Position numbers and translations under genes: made by a program
Source of the DNA: Bacteriovoracaceae bacterium UBA7317
Lineage (GTDB): Bacteria; Bdellovibrionota; Bacteriovoracia; Bacteriovoracales; Bacteriovoracaceae
DNA: 6,211 bases
Assembly (NCBI GenBank): GCA_002474345.1
Contig: DKQD01000082.1
Location: 1 to 6,211 of the forward strand
Direction of reading: 5' to 3'
Part shown: positions 1-6,211 of the stretch, one piece after another
Position numbering within the stretch: the first letter of the stretch is position 1
How the letters are laid out: each line of letters starts with the position of its first letter
The notes under the pieces: model-generated
What the model was told of the DNA's origin: nothing
Database searches by the model: none
Seen by the model: only the letters and a program-made list of their open reading frames with translations

Positions 1-105
1 AGATCCTCAGTGTTTAAGGATTATTTGTCGGAAAACTTGACCACATCAACAGATAGAATTATCTTTCATGATAAAATAATACGGATATTTTTTTATAAGA
101 GATAG
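1..105 (+). CDS. Possible C-terminal tail of an upstream gene (partial)
   Basis: The first reading frame is open from the window edge for 34 codons and ends at TAG (103-105), 25 nt before the sucA start. The peptide ends in a strand-like, hydrophobic and basic stretch (DRIIFHDKIIRIFFYKR), which would suit a protein C-terminus, but I recognise no family. The other two plus frames close early, at about 15 and 40. A 34-codon open stretch in AT-rich DNA can easily arise by chance, so this is only a candidate. If real, it is a co-directional gene, and the promoter proposed for sucA lies inside its last codons. Confidence 0.3.
   Translation, partial: RSSVFKDYLSENLTTSTDRIIFHDKIIRIFFYKR
37..65 (+). 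promoter_or_regulatory. Candidate promoter for the sucA-sucB-lpdA operon
   Basis: TTGACC (37-42) matches five of six bases of the sigma-70 -35 consensus. It is followed after 17 nt by TATCTT (60-65), which matches four of six bases of the -10 consensus, including the key T, A and final T. Transcription would begin near 72, giving a leader of about 60 nt. The same bases can also be read as a Bacteroidota-type promoter: CTTG (36-39), 20 nt, then TATCTTTC (60-67), against the consensus TTTG and TAnnTTTG. Either reading puts the promoter at the same place. No operator palindrome is evident. The call rests on motif matching alone. Confidence 0.4.
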
Positions 106-130
106 CATTTAAAAGATAAGGTATATAAAT

Positions 131-2899
131 ATGGCATCGAGAGAGGATATTTCACATCTTTCTTCTTCAGACAATAATTTTGTAGATGAGCTATACCAAA
201 AATTTAAAGACGATCCACAATCTATCGATGATTCATGGAAGCAGTTTTTTGATGGTTTTGAGTTTGGGTTAAAGTCTGGTGGTACCACAAATAAAAATGG
301 TGAACCTGTCATTGCTTCTAGCTCAAATGGAAAGATGGATTTTACAGAAAATGAGCTCCGAAAGGAGTTTAATGTTTTTCGTATTATTCAGTCTTATAGA
401 ATGAGAGGGCATCTTTTAAGTGACACAAACCCAATTAGAAAAAGGAAGGATAGGCATGCTCATATATCTTTATCGGAGTATGATTTAACGGATGAAGATT
501 TAAATAAAGAATTTTTATGTGGTGACTTTGTTGGAATGGGAGGACCTTCTCCATTAAAGGACATCCTACGTTTTATGACCGATTCCTACTGTAAAAAGAT
601 TGGAATTGAATTTTGGCATATAAATGATACAGAAGTTAGAAGATGGATAAGAAAGAAATTTGAAGAAGGTTCAACAACTTTCGATCATGCACCTGAAAAA
701 AGAAAAAGAATTCTTCAAAAACTAAATGAAGCAACTGTTTTTGAAAACTTCCTTCAAACAAAATATGTAGGTCAAAAACGCTTTTCTCTTGAGGGAGGTG
801 AAAATACGATACCTGCTCTTGATTCAATAATTAACAGGTTTTCTGAATTAGGGGGAAAAGAAGTTGTTATTGGTATGGCCCATAGAGGAAGACTTAATGT
901 CTTGGCCAATATTCTGGGAAAAACCTATGAATATATCTTTAGTGAATTTGAGGGAATTGAATCGACTGACGAGTTAGCTGGGTCAGGAGATGTTAAGTAC
1001 CACAAAGGTTACACAGCTGTAACAGAAACTACGAATGGCCAAAAAATATATTTAAAAATAATGGCCAATCCCTCACATTTAGAAACCGTTGGGTCTGTTG
1101 TTCAAGGATATAATAGGGCACAAGGTGATCTTGTCTATTTTGGTAATATGGCGAAAATCCTTCCTGTGGTAATTCACGGGGATGCTGCTGTTGCTGGCCA
1201 AGGTATTGTTTATGAGAGCCTTCAAATGTCGAAATTGAAAGCTTATGGTGTTGGAGGAACAATTCATTTTGTTATTAATAACCAAATAGGTTTTACAACC
1301 GATTTTACTGATGGAAGAAGCTCTGATTATTGTACGAGTGTCGCTAAAACAGTTGATTGTCCTATTATTCATGTGAATGGCGATGATGCTGATGCTGTGG
1401 TTTTTGCGTGTGAGTTAGCCGTAGAATACAGACAAAAATTCAAACAGGATGTTTTTATCGATATGGTCTGTTATAGGAAGTATGGACACAATGAAGGTGA
1501 TGAACCTAAGTTTACTCAACCACATCTGTATGGACTTATTGCAAAAGCTGAAAACCCTAGGGAAGTTTATGTAAAAAAACTCCTGCGTTATGGGAAAATT
1601 GAGGAAGAACTTGTGAAGGGGATGGAAGTAGAATTTAAAAAGTTACTTTCAGATAGATTTAACAATATTAAACAGGACGAAATACCGGCTCCAAAACAGG
1701 GACCACATAAAGAATGGTTAAATCTAACTTGGTCTAAAAAAAACGACTTTGAACAATCTCCAAATACTTCCGTATCGAAAGATGTATTAGAGAATATATT
1801 AAACGCGGTTACTTCTGTTCCAGAAGATTTTAAACTTTTAAAGAAAGCTGAAAGGATTTTAAAAGATAGAGAAAAGAAGTTCAAAAATAATGCTATCGAC
1901 TGGGCTTTGGCAGAAAATTTTGCTTACGGGACTCTTCTAAATGAAGGGAAACATATCCGCTTTACAGGTCAAGATGTTATTAGAGGAACTTTCTCCCATC
2001 GCCATGCTAAAGTCTTTGATGAATATACGAATACAGCTTATTGCGGGTTAGAAAATATTCATGAAAATCAAGGAATGATTCAAATATTTAATTCTCTTTT
2101 ATCAGAGTATGCTGTTCTTGCTTACGAATATGGCTACTCTCAGGGCACACCTCATGGATTAACAATTTGGGAAGCCCAGTTTGGTGACTTTTCTAATGGT
2201 GCTCAAATTGTTATTGATCAATTTATTTCAGCTGCCGAACAAAAATGGAGGAGAATGACAGGTCTTGTCCTATTGTTGCCTCATGGACATGAAGGGGCAG
2301 GTCCGGAGCACTCCAGCGCAAGACTGGAAAGGTATCTTCAATTATCTGCCGAAGATAACATGGTTATAGCGAATACAACGACTCCTGGTAATTTTTTTCA
2401 TCTTTTAAGAAGACAGCTTTATTGGAACTTTAGAAAACCCCTTATCCATTTTTCACCCAAATCTTTATTAAGACATCCGAAGTGTGTTTCTCCTATAGAG
2501 GATTTTTGTGAAAAGTCTTTCAGGGAGTTTATCGACGAAAATGATGATGAATCATCGTCTGCCAGGAAGGTTCTTTTTTGTACTGGGAAAATTTATTATG
2601 ATTTATTAGAAAGACAAGAAAAAGAAGAACATAAAGATGTTGCTATTGTTAGAATGGAACAGCTTTATCCTATAGCAAAAAATCAATTAGCAAATCTTTT
2701 AAAAAAATATGAAGTTTCTAAAAAAGTTTGGGTTCAAGAAGAGCCTAGGAATATGGGAGCTTACTTTTATTTACAAAGATTTGAGGAGTTTAGATCTTTT
2801 GAATATGTAGGAAGGCCCGAAAGTGCCGCTCCGGCAACTGGGCATGCTTCGATGCATGTGAAGGAGCAAAAAGATATTGTAGATAAGGCTTTCTCTTGA
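131..2899 (+). CDS. sucA: 2-oxoglutarate dehydrogenase E1 component (thiamine diphosphate-dependent)
   Basis: E1o of the cytoplasmic 2-oxoglutarate dehydrogenase complex. It decarboxylates 2-oxoglutarate on thiamine diphosphate and reductively succinylates the lipoyl arm of E2. The protein has 922 residues, normal for the family (E. coli SucA has 933). Residues about 15-46 form the N-terminal E2-contacting segment (FVDELYQKF..DDSWKQFFDGF). The thiamine-binding domain follows, with AHRGRLN (H251), KYH (H291), the cofactor motif GDAAVAGQG (G350-D351) paired with N383-N384, and HNEGDEP (H453). The transketolase-like pyrimidine domain starts near D590 and carries LLPHGHEGAGPEHSS (H718). The C-terminal domain has VRMEQLYP (about 840-847) and WVQEEPRNMGAY. 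H251, H291 and H718 correspond to the active-site histidines described for E. coli SucA, by alignment by eye. An in-frame TAA at 110-112 limits the start, and this is the only suitable ATG. A weak AAGG (118-121) sits 9 nt upstream. First gene of the operon, and no defect is seen. Confidence 0.98.
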   Translation: MASREDISHLSSSDNNFVDELYQKFKDDPQSIDDSWKQFFDGFEFGLKSGGTTNKNGEPVIASSSNGKMDFTENELRKEFNVFRIIQSYRMRGHLLSDTNPIRKRKDRHAHISLSEYDLTDEDLNKEFLCGDFVGMGGPSPLKDILRFMTDSYCKKIGIEFWHINDTEVRRWIRKKFEEGSTTFDHAPEKRKRILQKLNEATVFENFLQTKYVGQKRFSLEGGENTIPALDSIINRFSELGGKEVVIGMAHRGRLNVLANILGKTYEYIFSEFEGIESTDELAGSGDVKYHKGYTAVTETTNGQKIYLKIMANPSHLETVGSVVQGYNRAQGDLVYFGNMAKILPVVIHGDAAVAGQGIVYESLQMSKLKAYGVGGTIHFVINNQIGFTTDFTDGRSSDYCTSVAKTVDCPIIHVNGDDADAVVFACELAVEYRQKFKQDVFIDMVCYRKYGHNEGDEPKFTQPHLYGLIAKAENPREVYVKKLLRYGKIEEELVKGMEVEFKKLLSDRFNNIKQDEIPAPKQGPHKEWLNLTWSKKNDFEQSPNTSVSKDVLENILNAVTSVPEDFKLLKKAERILKDREKKFKNNAIDWALAENFAYGTLLNEGKHIRFTGQDVIRGTFSHRHAKVFDEYTNTAYCGLENIHENQGMIQIFNSLLSEYAVLAYEYGYSQGTPHGLTIWEAQFGDFSNGAQIVIDQFISAAEQKWRRMTGLVLLLPHGHEGAGPEHSSARLERYLQLSAEDNMVIANTTTPGNFFHLLRRQLYWNFRKPLIHFSPKSLLRHPKCVSPIEDFCEKSFREFIDENDDESSSARKVLFCTGKIYYDLLERQEKEEHKDVAIVRMEQLYPIAKNQLANLLKKYEVSKKVWVQEEPRNMGAYFYLQRFEEFRSFEYVGRPESAAPATGHASMHVKEQKDIVDKAFS

Positions 2900-2934
2900 A
2901 ATTTAATCTGTGAAAAGTTTAAAAAGGAAATTTT

Positions 2935-4158
2935 ATGGCAGACATTGTAATTCCACAAATTGGAGAATCCATTACAGAGGTAACGCTAACTCAATGGCTT
3001 GTAGAAGATGGAAGTTATGTCAATGAAGGAGACCTTCTTTGTGAAATAGAGTCTGACAAAGCAACTCTTGAAATGCCAAGCGAGAACTCTGGTGTCATAA
3101 AAATTATGGCTGAAGAAGGGAGCGAGTTGGAAATTGGTGTTAAAATTGGTGAAATCGATATTCATGCTAAACCAGTAGATAAACCTAAGGAAGAATCTAA
3201 AAAAGAGTCTGAAGATTCGGAATCCTTTTCAGGCCCTAGAGCAGAAGAAAGCTCTCCAAAAGATAAACCTTATCCCTCTCCTGCCGCTTCAAAAATTATG
3301 AGAGAGAAAGGGCTTGATCCATCTGAAGTAAATGGTAGTGGTAAAGATGGAAGGATTACTAAGGGAGATGCATTATCAACTCCTGCTTCAAGTAAAGAAG
3401 CTCAAAAAGAAGATAAGGCAGAAGAACAAACTGTAAATAGTCAAAGCTTTGGTCCTAGTCGAGGTGTCAAGAAAGAAAAAATGACTAGGCTTAGAAAAAC
3501 GATAGCAAAAGTTTTGGTTGATGCAAAAAATACGACCGCTATGTTAACTACTTTTAATGAAGTGGATATGCATCCGGTTATGGAGCTTCGTAAAAAGTAC
3601 AAAGAGCCTTTTAAAGATAAGCACAACATAGGTTTAGGCTTTATGTCCTTTTTTACTAAAGCTTCGACTATGGCCTTAAAAATGTATCCAGGTGTCAATG
3701 GTCAGATCGAAGGTGATAATTTGATTTATCACGATTATGCAGATGTCGGAATTGCTGTTTCAACGCCTAAAGGATTAGTTGTACCAGTAGTTAGAAATGC
3801 AGAATCATTGAGTTTTGCATTTATAGAAAAGAAAATTATGGAGTTGGCCCTAAAAGCAAGAGATGGAAAAATAACCCTTGAGGAAATGAGAGGGGGAACT
3901 TTTACAATCACAAATGGCGGAATATTTGGGTCTATGCTTTCTACTCCAATAATCAATTTACCTCAATCTGCCATTTTAGGAATGCATAATATTGTCCAAA
4001 GACCTGTTGCTATCAATGGCCAAGTTGTAATAAGGCCAATTATGTATATAGCTCTTTCTTACGATCATAGAATCGTTGATGGCCGTGAATCTGTTGGATT
4101 TTTAAAAACAGTAAAAGAACTAATTGAAGATCCTCACCGAATGCTCTTAGATGTTTAA
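2935..4158 (+). CDS. sucB: Dihydrolipoyllysine-residue succinyltransferase (E2 of 2-oxoglutarate dehydrogenase)
   Basis: E2o core of the complex (also called odhB). It transfers succinyl from its lipoyl-lysine to CoA and scaffolds E1 and E3. The protein has 407 residues (E. coli SucB has 405). There is one lipoyl domain, residues 1-78, with lipoylation site K42 in ESDKATLEM (codon 3058-3060). A charged linker follows (79-112), then a peripheral subunit-binding domain starting [14 protein letters not shown] (113 to about 148), a second polar linker, and the catalytic domain (about 180-407). That domain ends with SYDHRIVDG, giving H378 and D382 as the catalytic pair. The motif [10 protein letters not shown] and the ending [10 protein letters not shown] are typical of succinyl rather than acetyl E2. 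The ATG follows sucA by 35 nt and has an AAGGA Shine-Dalgarno ending 6 nt upstream. The linkers are rich in Lys, Glu and Ser instead of the Ala/Pro-rich linkers common in this family. Confidence 0.97.
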   Translation: MADIVIPQIGESITEVTLTQWLVEDGSYVNEGDLLCEIESDKATLEMPSENSGVIKIMAEEGSELEIGVKIGEIDIHAKPVDKPKEESKKESEDSESFSGPRAEESSPKDKPYPSPAASKIMREKGLDPSEVNGSGKDGRITKGDALSTPASSKEAQKEDKAEEQTVNSQSFGPSRGVKKEKMTRLRKTIAKVLVDAKNTTAMLTTFNEVDMHPVMELRKKYKEPFKDKHNIGLGFMSFFTKASTMALKMYPGVNGQIEGDNLIYHDYADVGIAVSTPKGLVVPVVRNAESLSFAFIEKKIMELALKARDGKITLEEMRGGTFTITNGGIFGSMLSTPIINLPQSAILGMHNIVQRPVAINGQVVIRPIMYIALSYDHRIVDGRESVGFLKTVKELIEDPHRMLLDV

Positions 4159-4188
4159 ATAGGAATTTTATTTTTTTGGAGAAATTTT
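4159..4188 (+). promoter_or_regulatory. sucB-lpdA spacer with the lpdA ribosome binding site
   Basis: GGAG (4178-4181) lies 7 nt before the lpdA ATG and fixes the start. A similar block, AGGAATTTTAT (4161-4171), sits about 18 nt upstream and resembles GGAGAAATTTTAT (4178-4190), but is followed by T instead of the G of ATG, so it cannot start a normal ORF. A run of seven T (4171-4177) lies between the two blocks, but no GC-rich stem precedes it, so it is not a terminator. The spacer supports translation of lpdA from a shared message. Confidence 0.7.
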
Positions 4189-5592
4189 ATGCAGGAGTTT
4201 GATATTGTTGTTATTGGAGCTGGTCCTGGAGGTTATGTATGTGCTATTAGAGCTGCTCAATTAGGACTTAAAACAGCTCTGGTAGAAAAGTATTCCACTT
4301 TGGGTGGAACTTGTCTTAATGTTGGTTGTATTCCTTCTAAAACTCTTTTGGACTCGAGTGAGCGTTATTTTGATTGTGTTCATCATTTTAAAAATCATGG
4401 TATTAAAGTAGAAAATGTAGGTTTTGACTTTTCCAAAATGGTTCAAAGAGTGAGAGATGTTGTAAAAGATACTACCGTTGGCATTGATTTCCTTATGAAA
4501 AAAAATAAAGTAACTGTTCTCAATGGTTTAGGAACTTTCAAAGACCCTGATACCTTGACGGTTCGCGGAGAAAAAGAAACTCATGAAGTTAAAGGAAAAA
4601 AATTTGTTATAGCCACAGGTTCTAAACCATCTCCTTTAAAAGGCGTTGAAATTGATAAAGAAAGAGTTATTACATCGACTGAAGCTCTTTATCTAAAAGA
4701 GGTTCCAAAGAACCTTCTTGTTATTGGAGGAGGTGTCATAGGTCTTGAGCTGGGGTCGGTTTACGCCCGCCTAGGCTCTAAAGTATCTGTTGTAGAATAC
4801 CTCCCTTCAATTATTCCGACGATGGATTCAGATATGGGGAAATTACTCCAAAAGTCTTTGAAAAAAGAGGGAATGGAGTTTTATCTTTCACACGCCGTAA
4901 GTTCTGTTGAGAGAAATGGAGAAAAAATCATTCTTAAGGCAAAAGATCAAAAGAAGGGAAAAGAAGTCACTTTTGAGGGTGATTATTGCCTTTTGAGTGT
5001 AGGTAGGTCGCCCTTTACAAAAGGGCTTGGTCTTGAAGCAGCAGGTCTGTCTCTAGATGATAGGGGAAGGATTCCTGTTAATGAAAATTGCCAGACATCC
5101 AACCCAAAAATTTACGCAATAGGTGATGTTATTAGGGGGGTTATGCTTGCTCACAAAGCTGAAGAAGAAGGAGTTTATGTAGCGGAATATATTGCTGGAC
5201 AGAAACCTCATATCAATCACAATCTCATACCAGGTGTAGTTTACACATGGCCTGAAGTCGCTTCCGTAGGAAGAACTGAAAAGGAGCTTAAAGATAAGAA
5301 GGTGCCATACAAAAAAGGATCTTTTCCATTTAAAGCTTCTGGAAGGGCTCGTGCGAGTAACGAATCAGATGGAATGATTAAGGTTTTGGCCCATAAGGAA
5401 ACTGACGAAGTTCTTGGTGTCCATATGATTGGTCCTAGGTGCGCGGATATGATTGCTGAAGCGGTCTTAGCAATGGAGTTTAGAGCAAGTGCTGAGGATA
5501 TCGCAAGAACTTGTCATGCACATCCAACCTATACAGAAGTGTTCAAAGAAGCATGTCTTGCAGCAACTGAAGAAAGGGCCATACATATTTAA
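4189..5592 (+). CDS. lpdA: Dihydrolipoyl dehydrogenase (E3)
   Basis: E3 flavoprotein that reoxidises the dihydrolipoyl arm of E2 and reduces NAD+. The protein has 467 residues, full length for the family. The FAD-binding Rossmann fold begins at once with GAGPGG (residues 10-15). The redox-active disulfide is C42 and C47 in GGTCLNVGCIPSK. The NAD-binding fold carries GGGVIG (180-185), followed about 16 residues later by VVEY. The second FAD contact is YAIGD with D313. The C-terminal dimerisation domain contains CHAHPTYTE, where H445 and E450 form the catalytic dyad of the partner active site. The protein ends in RAIHI, a usual ending in the family. The start is supported by GGAG 7 nt upstream. 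As third gene of the operon it probably serves OGDH first. It could also be shared with pyruvate dehydrogenase or glycine cleavage, but neither is in the window. TAA is at 5590-5592, one base from the stop of the opposing gene. Confidence 0.98.
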   Translation: MQEFDIVVIGAGPGGYVCAIRAAQLGLKTALVEKYSTLGGTCLNVGCIPSKTLLDSSERYFDCVHHFKNHGIKVENVGFDFSKMVQRVRDVVKDTTVGIDFLMKKNKVTVLNGLGTFKDPDTLTVRGEKETHEVKGKKFVIATGSKPSPLKGVEIDKERVITSTEALYLKEVPKNLLVIGGGVIGLELGSVYARLGSKVSVVEYLPSIIPTMDSDMGKLLQKSLKKEGMEFYLSHAVSSVERNGEKIILKAKDQKKGKEVTFEGDYCLLSVGRSPFTKGLGLEAAGLSLDDRGRIPVNENCQTSNPKIYAIGDVIRGVMLAHKAEEEGVYVAEYIAGQKPHINHNLIPGVVYTWPEVASVGRTEKELKDKKVPYKKGSFPFKASGRARASNESDGMIKVLAHKETDEVLGVHMIGPRCADMIAEAVLAMEFRASAEDIARTCHAHPTYTEVFKEACLAATEERAIHI

Positions 5593-5593
5593 C

Positions 5594-6211
5594 TCAGACT
5601 AAGCTCAAACAAATATCATTATCTTTTAAAATATCTGAAACTTCTTTTTTAGAAAGACCTAAGAAAAGATCAGAAACAGCCTTAAAAACCTTTTCTCCTT
5701 TTTCAAACCTTTGTTCCAAGGGGATATTTAGGTCAAAGATGTCACAAAACTTTAACCAAAATTTCTTTTCAACTGCCGCAAGAGCAACATATCCATCATC
5801 TTTCGTCCTATAAAGACAATAGCAAGGATAAAGACCGCTATGAAGGAACTTTGTACGTCCTCTTTTTTGTAAATTTTCAGTCCAAAAAGGCTGGAAAACT
5901 TCTTTATTGGTTTCAAAAAGGTATGTTGATATAAAGACAACTTTCTTTTCTTTTTGAGCTTGAAGTGTTCCAGCTAAAAGGTCCATTCCCACTTTTTGTC
6001 CAAAAGAGATTCCTGCAAAAGGAAGAAAAGGAGGCCTCAGTGTTTTTTCTTTTCTACCGTCGACATATAGTTTTAGCATTCCTGAAAGTGCCAAGGCATT
6101 GAGTTCATGCATTGATCCTACTTGATTTTTAGAGGCTTTAAGGTCAATAACACAGAGAGGCTTATTATGTAATTCAAGATCAGAGTTTGTTAATTTCAAC
6201 GCTTTCTTGAC
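5594..6211 (-). CDS. CaiB/BaiF superfamily protein (alpha-methylacyl-CoA racemase-like), partial and divergent
   Basis: C-terminal part, 205 codons plus TGA (5594-5596), of a gene whose 5' end lies beyond 6211. A TTG at 6199 is not the real start, because the frame stays open to the edge and the homologous region begins mid-protein. Residues are numbered from the window edge. MHELNALALSGML matches the family GHDINYLALSGVL, keeping the catalytic-type histidine (H35, codon 6107-6109). YPCYCLYRTKDDGYVALAAVEKKFW matches the family's YxxYxTxDGxYVAVGAxExxFW, keeping its glutamate (E148). The usual aspartate (D156 of mycobacterial MCR, in a GDFGGG-type motif) appears as isoleucine (I68, codon 6008-6010), and the VDxxMxDG block reads VVFISTYLFE. 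The protein stops where homologues have a CVxPV motif (here CLSLV) and lacks roughly the last 60-70 residues. Family members move CoA between acids or epimerise 2-methylacyl-CoAs. This one may be inactive, altered or decaying. It converges on lpdA and is not part of that operon. Confidence 0.8.
   Translation of the reverse strand, partial: VKKALKLTNSDLELHNKPLCVIDLKASKNQVGSMHELNALALSGMLKLYVDGRKEKTLRPPFLPFAGISFGQKVGMDLLAGTLQAQKEKKVVFISTYLFETNKEVFQPFWTENLQKRGRTKFLHSGLYPCYCLYRTKDDGYVALAAVEKKFWLKFCDIFDLNIPLEQRFEKGEKVFKAVSDLFLGLSKKEVSDILKDNDICLSLV

Larger units (their letters stand above)
131..5592 (+). other. Predicted sucA-sucB-lpdA operon
   Basis: Three same-strand genes for all catalytic subunits of 2-oxoglutarate dehydrogenase are separated by only 35 and 30 nt. 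Neither spacer contains a GC-rich hairpin or a recognisable promoter, and sucB and lpdA each have a Shine-Dalgarno site. The order E1o, E2o, E3 is common in several bacterial groups. The succinyl-CoA synthetase genes sucC and sucD, which follow sucB in E. coli, are not in the window. No convincing intrinsic terminator is visible after lpdA. Confidence 0.85.

Noticed and set aside
5..15. The 11-mer CCTCAGTGTTT occurs at 5-15 and again at 6035-6045.
   Set aside because: A few shared 11-mers are expected by chance in about 6 kb. There is no extension of the match and no inverted copy to suggest a mobile-element boundary.
88..94. Run of seven T upstream of sucA as the terminator of an upstream gene.
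   Set aside because: No GC-containing stem precedes it. The only possible pairing is between A and T runs, too weak to call.
1735..1744. A AAA AAC slippery heptamer in sucA, in the correct phase for -1 frameshifting and leading to a stop within three codons.
   Set aside because: Such A-runs are common in AT-rich genes. I see no clear downstream stem or pseudoknot, and a truncated E1 has no known role. The in-phase T TTA AAA near 2700 is dismissed for the same reason.
1588..1884. Minus-strand open frames inside sucA, sucB and lpdA, such as 1588-1884 and 3441-3698.
   Set aside because: They lie fully opposite well-supported conserved genes, encode no recognisable domain and have no convincing ribosome sites. 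They are shadows of the real coding strand.
2543..2556. Perfect inverted repeat GATGAT-GA-ATCATC inside sucA.
   Set aside because: It encodes an acidic, serine-rich stretch (ENDDESSS) at a variable site ahead of the C-terminal domain. The loop is too short for a stable hairpin, so it is probably a by-product of GAT/GAA/TCA codons.
6107..6199. TTG at 6197-6199 (minus strand) as the start of the CaiB-like gene.
   Set aside because: The frame is open for four more codons to the window edge, and homology begins in the middle of the family fold. About the first 100 or more residues must lie outside the window.

Overview
The window is AT-rich (spot counts near 35-38% G+C) and bacterial. It is filled by three tightly spaced plus-strand genes encoding the whole 2-oxoglutarate dehydrogenase (OGDH) complex: sucA (E1o), sucB/odhB (E2o) and lpdA (E3). 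Part of a minus-strand gene of the CaiB/BaiF (family III CoA-transferase / alpha-methylacyl-CoA racemase) superfamily runs into them from the right edge.

Layout. Positions 1-130 hold a possible C-terminal tail of an upstream gene, ending at 105, and a plausible promoter at 37-65. sucA follows at 131-2899, sucB at 2935-4158 and lpdA at 4189-5592. The gaps between them are 35 and 30 nt, and sucB and lpdA have clear Shine-Dalgarno sites, so the three look like one transcription unit. The CaiB-like gene (5594-6211, minus strand) converges on lpdA with a single base between the two stop codons. Its N-terminal part lies beyond the window. No stretch longer than 300 bases lacks a gene.

How the genes work together. 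E1o decarboxylates 2-oxoglutarate on thiamine diphosphate and passes the succinyl group to the lipoyl-lysine of E2o. E2o transfers it to CoA, and E3 reoxidises the dihydrolipoyl arm with FAD and NAD+. The products are succinyl-CoA, CO2 and NADH in the oxidative TCA cycle, so the organism is probably a respiring heterotroph. All recognisable catalytic motifs in the three proteins are intact.

Organism. From memory, and without a search, the three proteins resemble the Bacteroidota-style OGDH lineage, for example in the E2 stretch [10 protein letters not shown] and the E3 stretch EKYSTLGGTCLNVGCIPSK. The clear Shine-Dalgarno sites and the neighbouring CaiB-family gene fit a low-GC, proteobacteria-like group such as Bacteriovoracales (Bdellovibrionota) better. 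Neither placement is secure.

I see no novel multi-gene system. The most unusual item is the CaiB-like protein: it appears to lack the usual catalytic aspartate and stops short of the family's normal C-terminus, directly against the end of lpdA.
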